Below, in pieces: positions 23,266 through 35,620 of a stretch of 64,000 bases of DNA. Each line of letters starts with the position of its first letter. The first letter of the stretch is position 1. Source of the stretch: Chamaecyparis obtusa (Eukaryota > Streptophyta > Pinopsida > Cupressales > Cupressaceae); contig BSBK01000765.1 of assembly GCA_027943335.1 (NCBI GenBank), positions 1,890,001 to 1,954,000 of the forward strand, read 5' to 3'. Both the position numbers and the translations under genes were made by a program. The notes beneath the pieces are model-generated. The model was not told where the DNA came from. It saw nothing but the letters and a program-made list of their open reading frames with translations, and ran no database searches.

Positions 23266-24255
23266 TGAAATTGAATGCATTTTTCTTGTTTAGATCTAGT
23301 CCTTCCCATTATACTAGATATCTGTCATATTGACCCGGAGAAGAGAAAATTGAAGCCCTCTTGAATGCAAGTCTACTCCTTTTTCCTGGACTTCCAATTC
23401 TCCAAAAATGTTTCCTTCATCTTTGAAACTAATCCAGGATCCTTCTTCCCCTTCTTTTTCTTCACCCATCTATTATTTAGTACCAACTCAACTTTTAGAT
23501 TCCAAAATTCTATTTCTTGTGCATATACTTCAATAAAATAATTATTTATGTATTCATCATATAATATAAAATCATATTCTTCATTACCACAATTTTCATA
23601 ATAATTTTATAAATCTGTATATGCCTTATTATCTAACAAATAAATAACATCTTCACTATCAACCTAATTATCAATAAGAATTTATACTTGCTCAGTTTGA
23701 ACATCAAATTCAAATAATTGAAAATGACAAGAAGACTCATCTGCAACTATGTTTACCTTGTATTCTTCATTTCTTGATGTCAAATCAATCATAGGTATAC
23801 TCACCATTTCATTTTCTACCTCTTCCTCTATTTTTTTTTTCCTTTCTTTCATTTTCCTCTTTTTAATAATCTTTCTAATGGGCCATGTGATATTCTTCTT
23901 AACTGGTAGGTGTCATTTTTGTATTTCTATTAGCTTCCCTATTTGTTACAATGTTTGTTGCATTTCTCTAATATTTATCTCAATCTCTACTTACCTCATC
24001 TTTTCCTCTTTCATCTCCCTCTCTTTTTCTTCTCTTTTATTTTCTTGTTTCTTGTTTGATGATTCCACACCCTACAAATACCTCTTCAACAAATCCATCT
24101 CTTCAAGGAAATTCCTCTAACCTTTCTTCCACTTTGCCTTTGCCTCACCTAGGTCTTTTCTCTTCTCTACCTAGTCTTTTGGCAATAAACTTCTCTCTTC
24201 ATCCTAGACAAACACAAACACACAAACACCAAACTCTCTTGTCTGGACCTTTTGA
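23266..24255 (-). pseudogene. Element E internal region with charged, Gag-like ORF remnants
   Basis: Minus-strand frames give a very lysine- and glutamate-rich protein (KREEKEREMKEEKMR-type runs), a hydrophobic-acidic middle with EEYKVNIVADESSCH, and near the 3' end WVKKKKGKKDPGLVSKMKET. I do not recognise a family. Stops are common. It may be a remnant Gag or an unrelated captured ORF. The opposite-strand ORF 23749-24120 is a shadow of this purine-rich sequence. Confidence 0.4.
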
Positions 24256-24269
24256 GCTCTGATACCAGA

Positions 24270-24654
24270 TGATGCAGCTAAAATTCCTTTAACAATTAAC
24301 ATAAACATTAGAGAGAAAAAATATAGAATATTTTCACAATTACAATCCTTATTTATTATTCTTACAACTAATCTTTTGTTGCTACAATGAGATAAAACAC
24401 TAATTTAAGTAAAAATTCAAAATTACCGTGTTGGCAGTTTTTTCACAAAAACTATTTTTTGCCATTTTTGGTAATTTTTAAAACAAATCTTCAAAAACTA
24501 ATTTTTTTCATTAAGCTTCCTAAAACTAATATAAGATGAACTACCAACTAACCTTAAAAATTGGAAATAAGATTTCAAATTTATTAACAAAAACTTTTTA
24601 AAAAAGCTAAAACAACACCAAAATCTTAAAAAACCACTAAAAGCTCCTACATCA
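24270..24654 (-). repeat. 5' LTR of element E
   Basis: 385 bp, TGATGCAG to GCTCCTACATCA, with 12-base near-identity at the end to the G1 and G2 LTR end GCTCCTGCATCA. Confidence 0.75.
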
Positions 24655-24659
24655 AATGT

Positions 24660-25531
24660 ATACAAGAGAATGCAATGAATGAGGAGAGTAGTGGACGAGG
24701 GATTGAAAGGATGAAGGTAGGAATTTTCATAGGTGAGGAAGGGAGAGAGGAGAGTGGCACAAACACCTGCTCAGATAGTGGTTAGGTGGAGAGTAGGTGG
24801 GGGAGATAGAGGGGGAGATGGAGGTAGGATATAGTTGTAAGGTGGGGATGAAATATAGGGAGGTGCATAGGCCATAGATATTGATTAGAGTGTATAGACA
24901 CTACCAAAAGGACAAGGTATAAGGATAGGTACAATTCCTTCACCACCACCACCACCATCTAGCACATGTACTAGCTAGGGGTTGATAGGGAAAAGAAGCT
25001 CATGCTCTAGGGTAAAATGGGAGAGTTCATTGGTCATAGAAGATTATATAGTAGAGGAAGCCTCACTAAGAGAGACATTCTCTAGATTAGATTGATGGTA
25101 TAGGGAGACAACCACATAACAAGATAATATAACATAGGACAAATATGGTCTATGGAGGTAGAGGGATGATCTAGTGGGGGATTGGGATGGGTTAGTGAGA
25201 GATCATGATACCTTGAGATAATAGTTGGATACACTATAATATAAGAGGGATACCCTAGAAAGGGAGAGGGATGATGACACTATAGGAATATATACTCTTG
25301 AGCAACGTTTCCAATAGATAGTAGAGAGGATGAAGAGATACCAGTGGAAGAGGGATGAGGCTCAAATGGAGGTAGGTGTAGGGAGAGTTGAGGCCTTTCA
25401 TATCATAGTAAATAGACACATACAATAGTTGAGAGAGATCACACACGAGTCTAGATGGTAGAGGTATCAATATAAGGCATCAGTACCACCAAGTGAGATA
25501 GAGATATATATGGAACTACCACATATTATAT
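24660..25531. other. Purine-rich host segment left of element Y
   Basis: G/A-rich DNA (GGTGGGGGAGATAGAGG-like) without recognised domains. The plus frame near 25390-25530 has a short helical stretch (RHIQQLREITHESRWWRYQY) but stops surround it. It continues compositionally at 52561 across element Y. Confidence 0.4.
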
Positions 25532-25536
25532 AGTTA

Positions 25537-26745
25537 TGTTGGATTAGGTGTGGAAAGGTAAGAACTGAGAGGGGAGAGGTGAATCAGAACTGTAAATTTT
25601 TTTTAAATTATTTAAAATTTGTTCACAATCATTTATTGATTTATTATCATTTGCATGCATCACATAAAATATATAAAACATATAATAAGAAACACATAAC
25701 ACAAATATTTGGTATCACATAAATCCTTGTTAGAGGATAAAAACTATGGTGGGGATGACACCCACAAGACTTCACTACCACAGAATAAAGTTTTCTCGAT
25801 TAGAGCTACAATGCTTAGCTATTTCTAATAGCTTACCCTGTTAAGATTATTAACCCAGTTAAGAGTCTAAAGACTTCTATGTCTACCTTGTAAAATGATT
25901 TTACAATTCTAATCTAAGAATTACACTTGGTTAAAGGATTTACAAATAAGATCTTCTAGGATCTACTCGGTTAAGAGACTTTACAAATTGTGATTACTCT
26001 TTAATCAGTAACAATAAAATGTCTGTCAAACTTGCATTAACATATTCTACCTAGACTCTATGTGCTCATTAACTCATTACCTCATACTGTGTGTCCTTTA
26101 CACTAACAATTCAGTACTTGGTAGATCTCAATATTTATCTCTTATTCACTACTCTGTTACTCAGTGGCTTCACAAATCATCACCTTCTCATTAATCTTCT
26201 TCATACATGCAATCTCCAATTGCTTTCATATAAACCACAATCACCATACTGACCTTCATACTCTGATCCACTTATATACAATTCTAGAAGAGGTGCTAGA
26301 AATTCTAGAATCTTATTTTTAAGAGGTGCTAGCATTTGGTACTCCTCCAATGCATATTCCATCTGTAATTCTTATTGGAGAATCTCACCTCATAATCATG
26401 TGTAATCATCATGTTGTAATATTCAATGTTTTGTTATACGATCTCCTCAAGATTGGTAAACCATTTTATGTTTAGTGTCTAGGTTCATTGTACTTAAAGA
26501 TTCTTCTAGTGTTAGCATGTTCTTCTCAGTAACATATTTTCCTTAACTTGGTAACTATCTTCTCTTCTCAGTTCAGTGCTCGGTACAACTTTGTTCTCGG
26601 TGCTCAGTTCTTCCTTTCTCAGTGCCTATACTTGCTTCTTCTTTACCAAAATTCCATGTCTTCTAATTTCCTTTACCAAGTGCATTTGACAAACAATATA
26701 ACGTCCTAGTGACTAATTAAAAAAAATCAACTCATAGGAGTATCA
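25537..26745 (-). repeat. 3' LTR of element Y
   Basis: 1209 bp, partner of 51312-52560 and, inverted, of both X LTRs. Its inner edge is the complement of the polypurine tract, ATCTCCCCCTTTGGAATTAG, at 26746. Confidence 0.9.
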
Positions 26746-26846
26746 ATCTCCCCCTTTGGAATTAGTTTGGTATGTTTGTTAAAAACCTCAAAACTTCAAA
26801 GTCATCAACAAAATGTCAATATTTTGTCCTTGTCTATTCTTCTTTG
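26746..26846 (-). other. End of Y internal region, cut by X
   Basis: 101 bases, the reverse complement of X 44225-44326, ending CTTTG where X begins. On the other side of X the sequence resumes at 45556 with CTTCC, so the target duplication is imperfect (3 of 5). Confidence 0.8.
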
Positions 26847-27307
26847 TGATACTCCTAAGAGTAATTTTGTTGTCATTAGTTATATGGAAGTCATTATGTT
26901 TGTCAAAGTCATTTGTTAAGGAATATGAGATGAGTTGGTAAGGAAGAGAAGACATCTGATAAAAGAAATAAGTTAACAAGGAATTTCGGTAAAAAGAAAG
27001 TAGGTATAGACACTGAGTGAGGCATAACTGTGCATCGAGAACCATATTTTGCCAAGAACCTAACTGAAAAGAGAACTTAATTACCTAGATAGAAAAAATA
27101 TATTACCAAGCAGAGCATGCTAACATCAAATAAAATCTAAGTACATTGAACCTGGACACCGATTAGAAAATAGTTTACCAATCTTGAGGAGATCGAATAA
27201 CATAACATTGGAGATTGAAATCTAATAATTACACATGATTCCAAGGTGATTTTAAACAATGCAAAAATGGATGGAATATGCATTGGAAGTGCACCCAATG
27301 TTAGCAC

Positions 27308-27983
27308 CAGTGTTCAAAGCCTTAGACTCACCTCAGACTCAGCAAGCTCAAAATGGACTCGAACTCAGACTCGACGCCCAGACTTGACAAGGACTCGGCA
27401 AATTAAAAAACCCATGAAATGCAAAGATTTTTAAGGATTTTAAGTTTTTTTCCTGCAACATTTAGTCAATTAACATCTAATACACAATAATTGAGATAAA
27501 TAGAAACTCCTTTGCACACATACACAACTTTGCATAGATCACATAAGTAAAAATATAGATTTCTGAAGAAAATTAGTTAAAGTTAAACTAAATAACATAT
27601 AGAAATCTAAAATATAGTGTCACTGTCAAATCAAAATGTCTACAATATTCATGGAATATGAAATCCATGGAATCATAAGTTCAAAACATATATCAAAGAT
27701 TCAAAATAAAGGCTCATAGCCTCATAGTAGCCTATGTCCTCCTACGAGTATGCCTAAAATGATGCATGGAAGACTCTAGAGCCATCCTCTCTCCCTGTGT
27801 TTGAGGCTGAAATGAAATAGGATCCTCAGTGACATGCTCATCAGCAGATTCGACAGCCTCCTAATCCTCCTCATCATCATCCTCCTCATCATCACCCTCC
27901 TCATAATCCTCATCATTAGACTCGGATCCACCACTCTCAGCCTCAGGGTCCTGCACTGGGTCTCCTCATGCTCTAGTCTCCTC
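27308..27983. other. hAT left subterminal region
   Basis: The first 90 bases hold several GACTC(G/A) motifs (for example near 27328, 27355, 27368 and 27391); the rest is AT-rich 3' untranslated DNA of the transposase gene. Confidence 0.65.
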
Positions 27984-30651
27984 CTATGCCATCGCTACTA
28001 CCTCTGCCTCTCGATCCACCCGATCAACCCACTCCAAGTCTCTATCACTAAAGATAGGATCATTCATCTCAGTGTTCCACTCTTCTTGTGGATCAATGTT
28101 CTCTAATACAATTGGAGATGTGTCGGTGCCCAAGATATGTTTGTGATGAAGGCGAAGGTTGTAGTGAACAAACACAAGATCATTCATCTTTTTCACAGCC
28201 AACCTATTGTGCTTCTTGGAGTGTATATGCTCAAACATACTCCAATTGCGTTCGCATCCTGAAGCACTAGATGGCTGGCTCAAGATACGAATGGCAATCC
28301 TATATAGATTTGGCACCTTAGTACCAAACATCTCCCACCATGCATCTGAAACAAGAAAATTTCAAATCAGTTCTATAACTTTAACTTTATCAATCTAGAT
28401 TCTAAAGTGGTAAACCATAATAGAATTAGAAATTAGAAATTAGAATTTGGAATCATAGATTCTTACTACGCATCAATGTAGTTTGATTTTTTTTGCATAT
28501 CTCTCATGCAAATAAGTCCCCTTGTGCTTTGGTGTACATCTCTACCTCACGGACTATACTTGTGGAAATTGCATCATTAGGTGACATCCTCTTTATAACA
28601 TCATAGAGGCCACTCCACACCTCCTCATCAGCCTTGAAACTTGGGCTGAATTGGTATGCTGGATTAAGGAAGTAGGTAGCTGCATGTATAGGCCTGTGAA
28701 GTAGATTGTGCCATTGCCTATCAATAACATCCCATAGGGGACCATATCTATCCTGATTTCCTGCATGAAAGGATCGAATGGCCTCTTTCACCCTATCCAT
28801 GCCCTCATAAATGTATCCCATTGAGGGCTTCTCTCCATCAACAACCCGTAGGAGAACAACAAGAGGTCATACAAGCTGTAATAAATGAAGTTGAACAATG
28901 AACATAAAGTTATAAACAAGTGTTTAACAAAAAATAATGATATGAAATGGAATTGGAAATGAGGAAAAAAAGGAAAATTACATCAACAATCTCTTTGGCC
29001 GGTTGCCAAAAGGTTCTCTCATCAAAAACCAAGTCAACCATGGTAGCCCCTGCAGTGGTCTTTGCATATGATGATCTTGTCCACTCCTCACATACAAACA
29101 TGCCTTTCACACTAGCCTTTGACTTGAGCATGGATTGCAACATGAGAAAATTTGTTGCAAATCTAGTCACCCCTAGACGAGACAACTCTTTTTTCTTTGT
29201 GTGTTGCCTCATAAGGTTGAGGACCCAAGTATGATTATATATATACTTGCAAATATTTCTTCCTATGTCTACACATGTTTTGATCCAAGGAAGTTTTCCA
29301 AGGTCCTCCAACATGAGGTCAATGCAATGAGTGGCACAAGGGGTCCAAACTAGGTGGCGGTGCCTCTCCATAAGAAGTTTACCTACAAAAAAAATTAAAA
29401 AATTAAAAAGAAGACTTAAAGCAAGAGAAGTTAGACATATAAATTAAAAATTAAAATAATTTTACCTACTGCAACATAATTTTCTGCATTACTTGTGCAT
29501 ATTTGCACCACATTCTCCTCACCAACCTCCTTCAACACTCCCTCCATCACCTCACAAAGATACTTAGCATTTTTTGTCTTCCCCGAGGCATCAATGGATT
29601 TCAAAAACACTGTACCACTTGAGAAAAAATAAAGCAATTTAGTAGTAGTACTTACTAGTTACTACTATGATCAATCTAATTCATAATTTCATAACTTAAG
29701 TCTTATAGCTTAAAAAATTAACATACCTGATGAGGATACAAGAAAATTCAGAAGTTTCCTATTTCTTCTATTAGTCCAACCATCCGTCATGATGGTGCAA
29801 CCTTTTGCCTTCCATACCTTACGTTGCTCCTCAATTTCAACTTGTACATTAGCAACTCGTTGGGACAAAATAGGACCTTTTAGCTCCTCATCATTAGGGG
29901 CTTTGAACCCCGCACCAGAAACAGTAACAACATCTATGGCAATTTTCCAATATGGAGACCTAAAAGCAATTAAATAAATAAATTAAAAAGAAGACCTAAA
30001 GAAAGAGAAATAAGACAGAAATTAAAAATTAAAATTATATATTAATAAGTACCTTGCTGCATTGAATGGAAGGTTGTTGTAGAAGAAAAAATCTCCAAGT
30101 GCTAGTTTTGCTTGGTCATGCATCTCCTTATTCCAACCCATGCTCTCAAGCGATGGTTGTGCACCAAGAGTTGTGCATGGAGCAAAGATGGAATCAAGTG
30201 TGGATGGTTTCTTATGAACCCGACCCCCAATGCTCACACTCGCAAACACAAAAGTAGTACTAGTACTAGTAGTGCCAATAGGAGTCTGAGTAGTAGCATG
30301 TGTCCTTGAAGAGCCCTGTGTAGCTAAGCTTGCCATTTCTTCCGCTTGTTTCTTCTATAATTCTTTCTTCTCATTAGCTACCTCTAAAATAGCTATCATC
30401 TTGCGTTTGACATCTTCGGGAACAAATTTACATGCTTTAGCATCCCGCTTTGGTATATGTGTAAGATGATATTCCAGCCTATTAATGCCTCCCCCATTAT
30501 GTGTTATCTTGCAATGCCAACATGTAATGACTCCTTTTTTGTGGCTAGGGATGGCATGTAACCAAGCCTCATCCCTTACTATGACAATAGGGTCTGCATT
30601 CGGGTTCATTTTAGGCATACTTCCACTTCCACTACCCACAGTCTAAGACAT
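27984..30651 (-). pseudogene. hAT transposase gene, six exons, near intact
   Basis: Exons on the minus strand: 30053-30651, 29727-29959, 29466-29617, 28982-29382, 28470-28875, 27984-28345; all introns are short and GT-AG. Domains in order: BED zinc finger (ITCWHCKITHNGGG…YHLTHI), a region with SLESMGWNKEMHDQA, DUF659-type core with AARSPYWKIAID across a splice and MTDGWTNRRNRKLLNF, WTPCATHCIDLMLEDLGK, and the dimerisation domain SQPSSASGCERNWSMFEH. Damage: stops at 30643-30645, 30355-30357, 28867-28869 and 28504-28506, each one C-to-T step from Gln or Arg. The exon 2-3 junction is out of phase, and the second catalytic Asp reads Ser (CTSNAENY). Normally it cuts and pastes the element. Confidence 0.9.
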
Positions 30652-31389
30652 GATGACTGCTGGTAGCTGTAATATATCATAAATAAAACAAAATAAGCAT
30701 CTACAATATATATTATAGAAACTGAAAATCAATTTTACGGTTTACCAACACTAGGAACAAATCTAAGATTCTAAAGAATTAAAGAAATGTAATTGCTAAA
30801 TACTAAACAAAATGGAAACAAAAAAAGATTCATGAATGCAAAAAAAAATACAAAACAACAAAAAGAAAGTAACATACCTCTTGGAATTTGCTCTAGAAAT
30901 GGAAATGCAAATCAACATTGGAGAAGCCACCTCCAAATGCATCTTTCAACTCCTCTCAATGCTTACATGCAAGCTACAAAGTGCAACAAATTTGAATAAA
31001 CAATCAGCAATCCTTGAATGAGAGCCAACCGATTTTCTTCCTAAAACCCCAATCCTCTTCTCTCAAGCCTTTTTTCTCTCTTCTTTCCTGATGCAAGTGA
31101 TAGACTGACCTTTTTAGGTCAAAGACATAATATAAATGCCAAGTCAAACATTAAAAATGACTTAAAATAATTAAAAAATGTTTTTTTAAAGCGCCTTTTA
31201 ACGATGCCAGCCGGCCGAGTCCTAGCCTCGGGACTCGCTGAGTCAGGCGAGTCCATGGACTTAGCGAGTCTAGGCGAGTTCTTCCCTAACTCGGCAAGTC
31301 CCGAGTCCAGAGTCTAAAAAACTCACCTGGGTGGACTCGGCCTCGGACTCACCGAGTCAGGGAAGGACTTCCTGAGTCCTGTAACTCTA
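30652..31389. other. hAT 5' region and right subterminal repeats
   Basis: Upstream of the transposase start, 30652-31180 is AT-rich with a likely promoter but no clear TATA. The last 200 bases (31190-31389) are unusually GC-rich and packed with CGAGTC/GACTCG on both strands, the likely transposase binding array. Confidence 0.65.
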
Positions 31390-31445
31390 GTTAGCACCAC
31401 TTGAAGATGAAGATTCGAGAAGTTCTAGCACCGCTTCAAGAGTTG

Positions 31446-31453
31446 TATAAATA
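31446..31453 (+). promoter_or_regulatory. TATA box of X 5' LTR
   Basis: TATAAATA in both X LTRs (also 44836-44843), about 740 bases from the LTR end; the U3/R boundary would lie about 30 bases downstream. Confidence 0.6.
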
Positions 31454-32199
31454 GACTAGAGAAATATAGATTAGAATGATGGAGAATGTGGCTATTGTGA
31501 TATGAATACATGAGAATATTCCATGTATAAATAATAATTGAGAAAAAGGTGAATAAGAAGAGAAAGCCACAAAGTAACAAAGTATTGCAGAATAGATTTA
31601 CCCAAAATTGAATTTTTTATGTGAAGGTTACATAGTATGAGGTAATGAGATATTGAGATATTTAACACATAGAGTATGATAAGAAATTGTTGATGTACAT
31701 TTGATAGAAATTTTTTATTGCTGATTAATTAGTAATCAAAATTGTATAAGTCTCTTAACCGAGCAGATCTTAACAGATTTTATGTATAAATCCTTTAATC
31801 GGGTACAATTCCTAGATTAGAGTTATGAAATCTCTTAACAAAGTAGACTTAGCAGTCTTAGAACTCTTAACATGGTTAATAACTTTAACAAGGTAAGATA
31901 TCATAAATAGCTAAGCATTGTATCTTTAACTGAGCAACTTTATTCCTACAATAGTGAAGTGTTGTGGGTGTCATCCCCACCACAATTTTTATCCTCTAAC
32001 AAGTATTTATGCAATACCAAAATCATTGTGTTATGTGATGTTTATTATATGTTTTATTTTATTTTCATGTGAAGAATGAAATGATTAAGTAATCAGTTAT
32101 TCAATACAAAGAAATTTCATAAAAGTTTAGAAGTGATTTTAAGTACCGATTCACCCCTCCCCTCTCAGTACTTACCTTTCCACACATGAATCCAACAAT

Positions 32200-32213
32200 T
32201 GGTATCAGAGCTC
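32200..32213 (+). other. Primer binding site of element X
   Basis: TGGTATCAGAGCTC two bases after the LTR end, matching initiator tRNA-Met as in the copia elements of this window. Confidence 0.9.
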
Positions 32214-32261
32214 AGTATCTTATTAAGGAGTTTATTTACTTGAGAGGAAAGATCTGGAAGG

Positions 32262-33621
32262 ATGGAAAGCTACAAGTACAAGAGAATAATTTACATTATG
32301 GAAACAGAGTTGAAGATGGCTAATGAGAAAATTGAAGAACTAAGAAGAAACCTAAAACAATCAATCAACAAAAGGAAAGATCTTGCACTACAACTATAAG
32401 ATACTCAAGATCATGTTGAGGAACTTGAAGAACAATCTTAGGGAAGCATGTCTAATGATTCTGATGCACTCATATCAAAACTATTTGAAAAGAATAAGAG
32501 TCTAGCTAATTAGGTCAAAATACTGAAAAGAGAACAAGAAGAACAGTCAGTAAGGATGTGAGATAATGGAACAAAAGGGAAAAGATGAGGATGAAAAAAG
32601 AAATGCAGAAGAAGAAAGAAGACAAATGAATACTAGACTTGATGAGAAAGACAAAGAAATCATGAGGTTGACACAAACACACTACAACTTGACAGATCAA
32701 CTGGTTATGGAAAATTAGGATGTTGCTAGGAAAGTCGGTGAGATTGCAGAATTGAGATCTGAGAATGAACATTTGAAGAATAATTTGAAAGCTGAGAGAG
32801 ATGCTAATGAAATTTTAAAAATAAATGAAGAAGCATGGAAGATTCTGGATGAACAACTGAAAAATCAAAGACAACCTAATGACACCTTAGGACTCAGTTT
32901 CAATGCAAATAATAGTATCGAGAAGGGTGAATCCTCCAAACAAGAAACCAATTGAGAGAAAGTTTCTACCCTACTAAAGCCTAAGAAGCCTACATGTTAT
33001 TATTTTGGGAAACTAGGACATACAACTAACATCTGCATAAGCAAGAGAGGTAATCCACAAAATTCTACTAAATTCAAAGGTTATTTTTATAGTTGCAATA
33101 AGTATGGGCATGAAGCATTTGAGAGTAGATCAAGAGTTGTGAACACTCCAAGAAAACCAATATTTGATGGCTACTATAAAAACTACAAGAACTATGGTTG
33201 CAAATTTGGAGAATGTAGGTCATAAAGGAAAAATGAGAAATGGGTCCCTAATTGGTAGAATGTTGACAACAACCAACAAGGACCTACAATACCATGAGAT
33301 TATAATACAAGGATTTCTTGTACTGCATATGGGAGATTCAGTCACCTTGCTACAAATTGCTTCAGGATGCATGTAATGAATAATAGGAAGTCATCGAGAA
33401 ACACTAGGATGGCTTGCTTCCATTGCCACAAAGTCGGTCACCTTGCCAAGGACTGCAAGTACTAAAATAAGGATTCAACTGAGGAGAAACCGAGTGAAAA
33501 GACTAGTAAATGTTAATGAAATTTGAGAACAGATGAATAATACTTGGAGAAGAAAGTCACAAGATGATGGAACAAAATTCAGAACAAGTGATGGCACCAC
33601 ATCCTTTGGATCGGGTGCACC
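32262..33621 (+). pseudogene. X ORF1: coiled-coil protein with zinc knuckles
   Basis: Starts MESYKYKRIIYIMETELKMA at 32262, matching Y ORF1. The first ~300 residues are heptad-like, rich in Lys, Glu, Gln and Asn. Then come CX2C…HX4C-like units near 32994, 33085, 33170, 33315 and 33419; the last, CFHCHKVGHLAKDC, is intact and the first is CYYFGKLGHTTNIC. The C-terminus (SDGTTSFGSGAP) is interrupted by the solo LTR at 33622; IFT and a stop follow at 40185-40195. Several in-frame stops occur (for example after LALQL). Probably a Gag-like RNA-binding protein; I infer this from the knuckles and the position after the primer site. Confidence 0.75.
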
Positions 33622-33733
33622 TGATGCAAGGGAGGATGAGGACAGGGGCCAATGGAACACCCTAATCCAGATCTACCCTATAGATAGAAGCACTAACACA
33701 CAAAGAGAGAGAGAGAGAATGCAAATCAGATAC

Positions 33734-34412
33734 TAATGCAGGAGCATATCGAGTCCTTGGAAATACTGTCACCAAAAAGATATTTGAGTTTATGTGTGTT
33801 GCTCGGTTCCTACTTTGACTAAGTTGGTCGGTAGTTGGTCAATTTCCTTTGGTTATCGAAGATGGTTGGTTATCTCTTGGGTGGTCAATTGTTTCCCTGG
33901 CACTCGGTGATGCTTGTTTGTTGCTCAGTCATCGTTGCTTACCAAGTAGTTTATTTTGAGTTTTTGTTGAGGCTGACTTGTGCATTGATTATAGGTCATA
34001 GATTTAATGTTTTAATTAATCATTGGGAAGCGTGTGGTCCAGATATGACTATTCCTTCCATTGATTGTGGATCTAAAGGTTGACTCAGTTCGGTAGCCTC
34101 TTGTATAAGTATAGTTGTTTGGTTAGAGTTTAGGGAGGCAGTTTTGGAGAGAAGATAGAATAGGGTAGAATCAAGATTGTTGGCAGATCCTCGCATGTTG
34201 AGGACTTCTATAATTCATTGTAATATCAGGCCCTATTCGGGAAGGCCTTATAGCTCGACATGTATGAATCAATTTGAAAGAAGTTAATATATGTGAATGA
34301 TCCTAATTTCTCTCTCTCACTGTATGCTTGTTGTTGCTTCCATGTGTTGTTGACCAAGCTGGATCTATAGGGTGTTCCATTGTTTGGCCCCTCCGATCCT
34401 GCCCTTGTGTCA
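33734..34412 (+). repeat. 5' LTR of G2
   Basis: 679 bp, aligned along its length with 39020-39688 and inverted with the G1 LTRs. Next to it is the primer site (34413-34430) GGTGGTATTAGAGCGAGG, with one C-to-T change. Confidence 0.9.
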
Positions 34413-34558
34413 GGTGGTATTAGAGCGAGGTGATATTTGGATCTAGGTCTGCAGATCTAGGTTTTGTAGGTTCCTTCTTGTGAAGCCCTAGTTGAATTGT
34501 TGTGGGGTAGTAGATTGTGATTTGACCTACAATTGTAGAGGGTTCCAAGATGGTTCAT

Positions 34559-35620
34559 GGGAGGTGAGAAGCGGATCCAGGATTGGAAGGCATGTTGAGA
34601 CAAATTTTTTCTAGGTTAGAAGATATTGAAATAGCCCAGAGAAGAGGTAGACATCTTGAAGATGTTAGTGATGATGAAATTGAAGTGGAACAAGGTGAAG
34701 TAGAACCTATACCTATGATGGACCAGGGTGAGGAAAGATTCTTGAAGGTATTGACAAGTTTGAAGTCAACACCACATTTCAATCCTCCTGAATATAGTGG
34801 GAAATTGGATTTTGATGAACTGATAGACTGGATCACCGAGATGGAAAAATATTTTGAGTATGAAAATGTATCTGAAGAGAAGAAGGTGAAGATTGCAGGC
34901 ACAAAGTTGAAAGGTCAGGCATCCTTGTAGTGGGAGCATCTGCAATTGGATCAAAAGAAGAAAGGCAAAGACAAAATCAAGGTATGGAATAAAATGGTGA
35001 ATACGTTGAAAGGAAAGTTCTTACCTTATGATTATCAGATTAACCTAGTTAGGCGAATGCAAAGTCTAAAGCAGAAAGATAGCTCGGTAAAAGAGTATAC
35101 TAAGGAATTCTATAGACTAGATATCAGATTTGGACATGATGAGGATGATGTGGAAAGAATTGATAGATACCTGAATGGTTTGAGAGTTTCCATCCAAAAG
35201 GAAATCAGTTTGGTCAAGTTGGAGAACATTGAAGAGGCTTATCAATTTTCATTGAAGGCCGAGGAGAAATTAAACAAGAGACATGAATAGAGGCAAAGAG
35301 GTTGAGGTGGTAGATTCCCTAGAGGAAGAGGTAGATCCTATGGTGAAAATAGTAGATCGGAACCTGAAAAGAAAAATTTGGATAAAGGCAAGACCGAGTG
35401 GAAAGGTAAAAGTTCATCTAGAGGCAGAGGCAGTAACTACCAAGGTGGTTATAGAAGAGGTAATTTTTGAGGAACTTGTTACAATTGTGGAGAAGGACAT
35501 AGATATTTTGAATGTACACATGCTAGTAAGAAGGCTGGTAGCAGTAGAAATGCTTTGGTACAAGAAGAGTCACCGAATGAACCACATAAGGAAAATAACC
35601 TGATGGTAAGGATAGCACCG
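34559..35620 (+). pseudogene. G2 Gag
   Basis: MEGMLRQIFSRLEDIEIAQR (34583) to KAEEKLNKRHE (35290), with a TAG in place of Trp at 34928-34930 inside SL-WEHLQL, then shifts and stops in the glycine- and arginine-rich linker. The zinc knuckle CYNCGEGHRYFEC (near 35478-35516) lacks one residue, giving CX2CX3HX4C, while the G1 copy keeps CX2CX4HX4C; this is an in-frame 3-base loss. Confidence 0.88.

Larger units (their letters stand above)
23054..24654 (-). mobile_element. Element E: small non-autonomous LTR element
   Basis: Repeats at 23054-23265 and 24270-24654 share most of their first 200 bases. The right copy starts TGATGCAG, ends GCTCCTACATCA, and has the primer site (minus strand CTGGTATCAGAGC) beside it at 24256-24268. 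Flanks GATAT (23049-23053) and AATGT (24655-24659) would be a duplication with two transitions. The internal 1 kb encodes no RT, integrase or protease. The LTR tips match chromovirus G1 and G2. Confidence 0.75.
27308..31389 (-). mobile_element. hAT DNA transposon, 4082 bp
   Basis: Flanked by a perfect 8-bp duplication GTTAGCAC (27300-27307, 31390-31397); the uninterrupted site exists in the other X LTR near 44790. Terminal inverted repeats are imperfect: CAGTGTTCAAAG and TAGAGTTACAGG, with the C/T difference at the first base also known from maize Ac. Encodes a spliced transposase on the minus strand. Both ends have dense GACTCG or CGAGTC repeats. Confidence 0.93.
26847..32197 (+). repeat. 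5' LTR of element X, split by a hAT
   Basis: Without the hAT and its 8-bp duplication the LTR is about 1261 bp, TGATACTCC to TCCAACA, matching 44327-45555. The two halves join at CCAATGTTAGCACCACTTGAAG, as in the intact copy near 44780. A TATA box is at 31446-31453. Confidence 0.88.

Noticed and set aside
23749..24120. Hydrophobic plus-strand ORF in element E
   Set aside because: It reads the complement of a Lys/Glu-rich purine stretch; primer site and LTR edges put the element on the minus strand.
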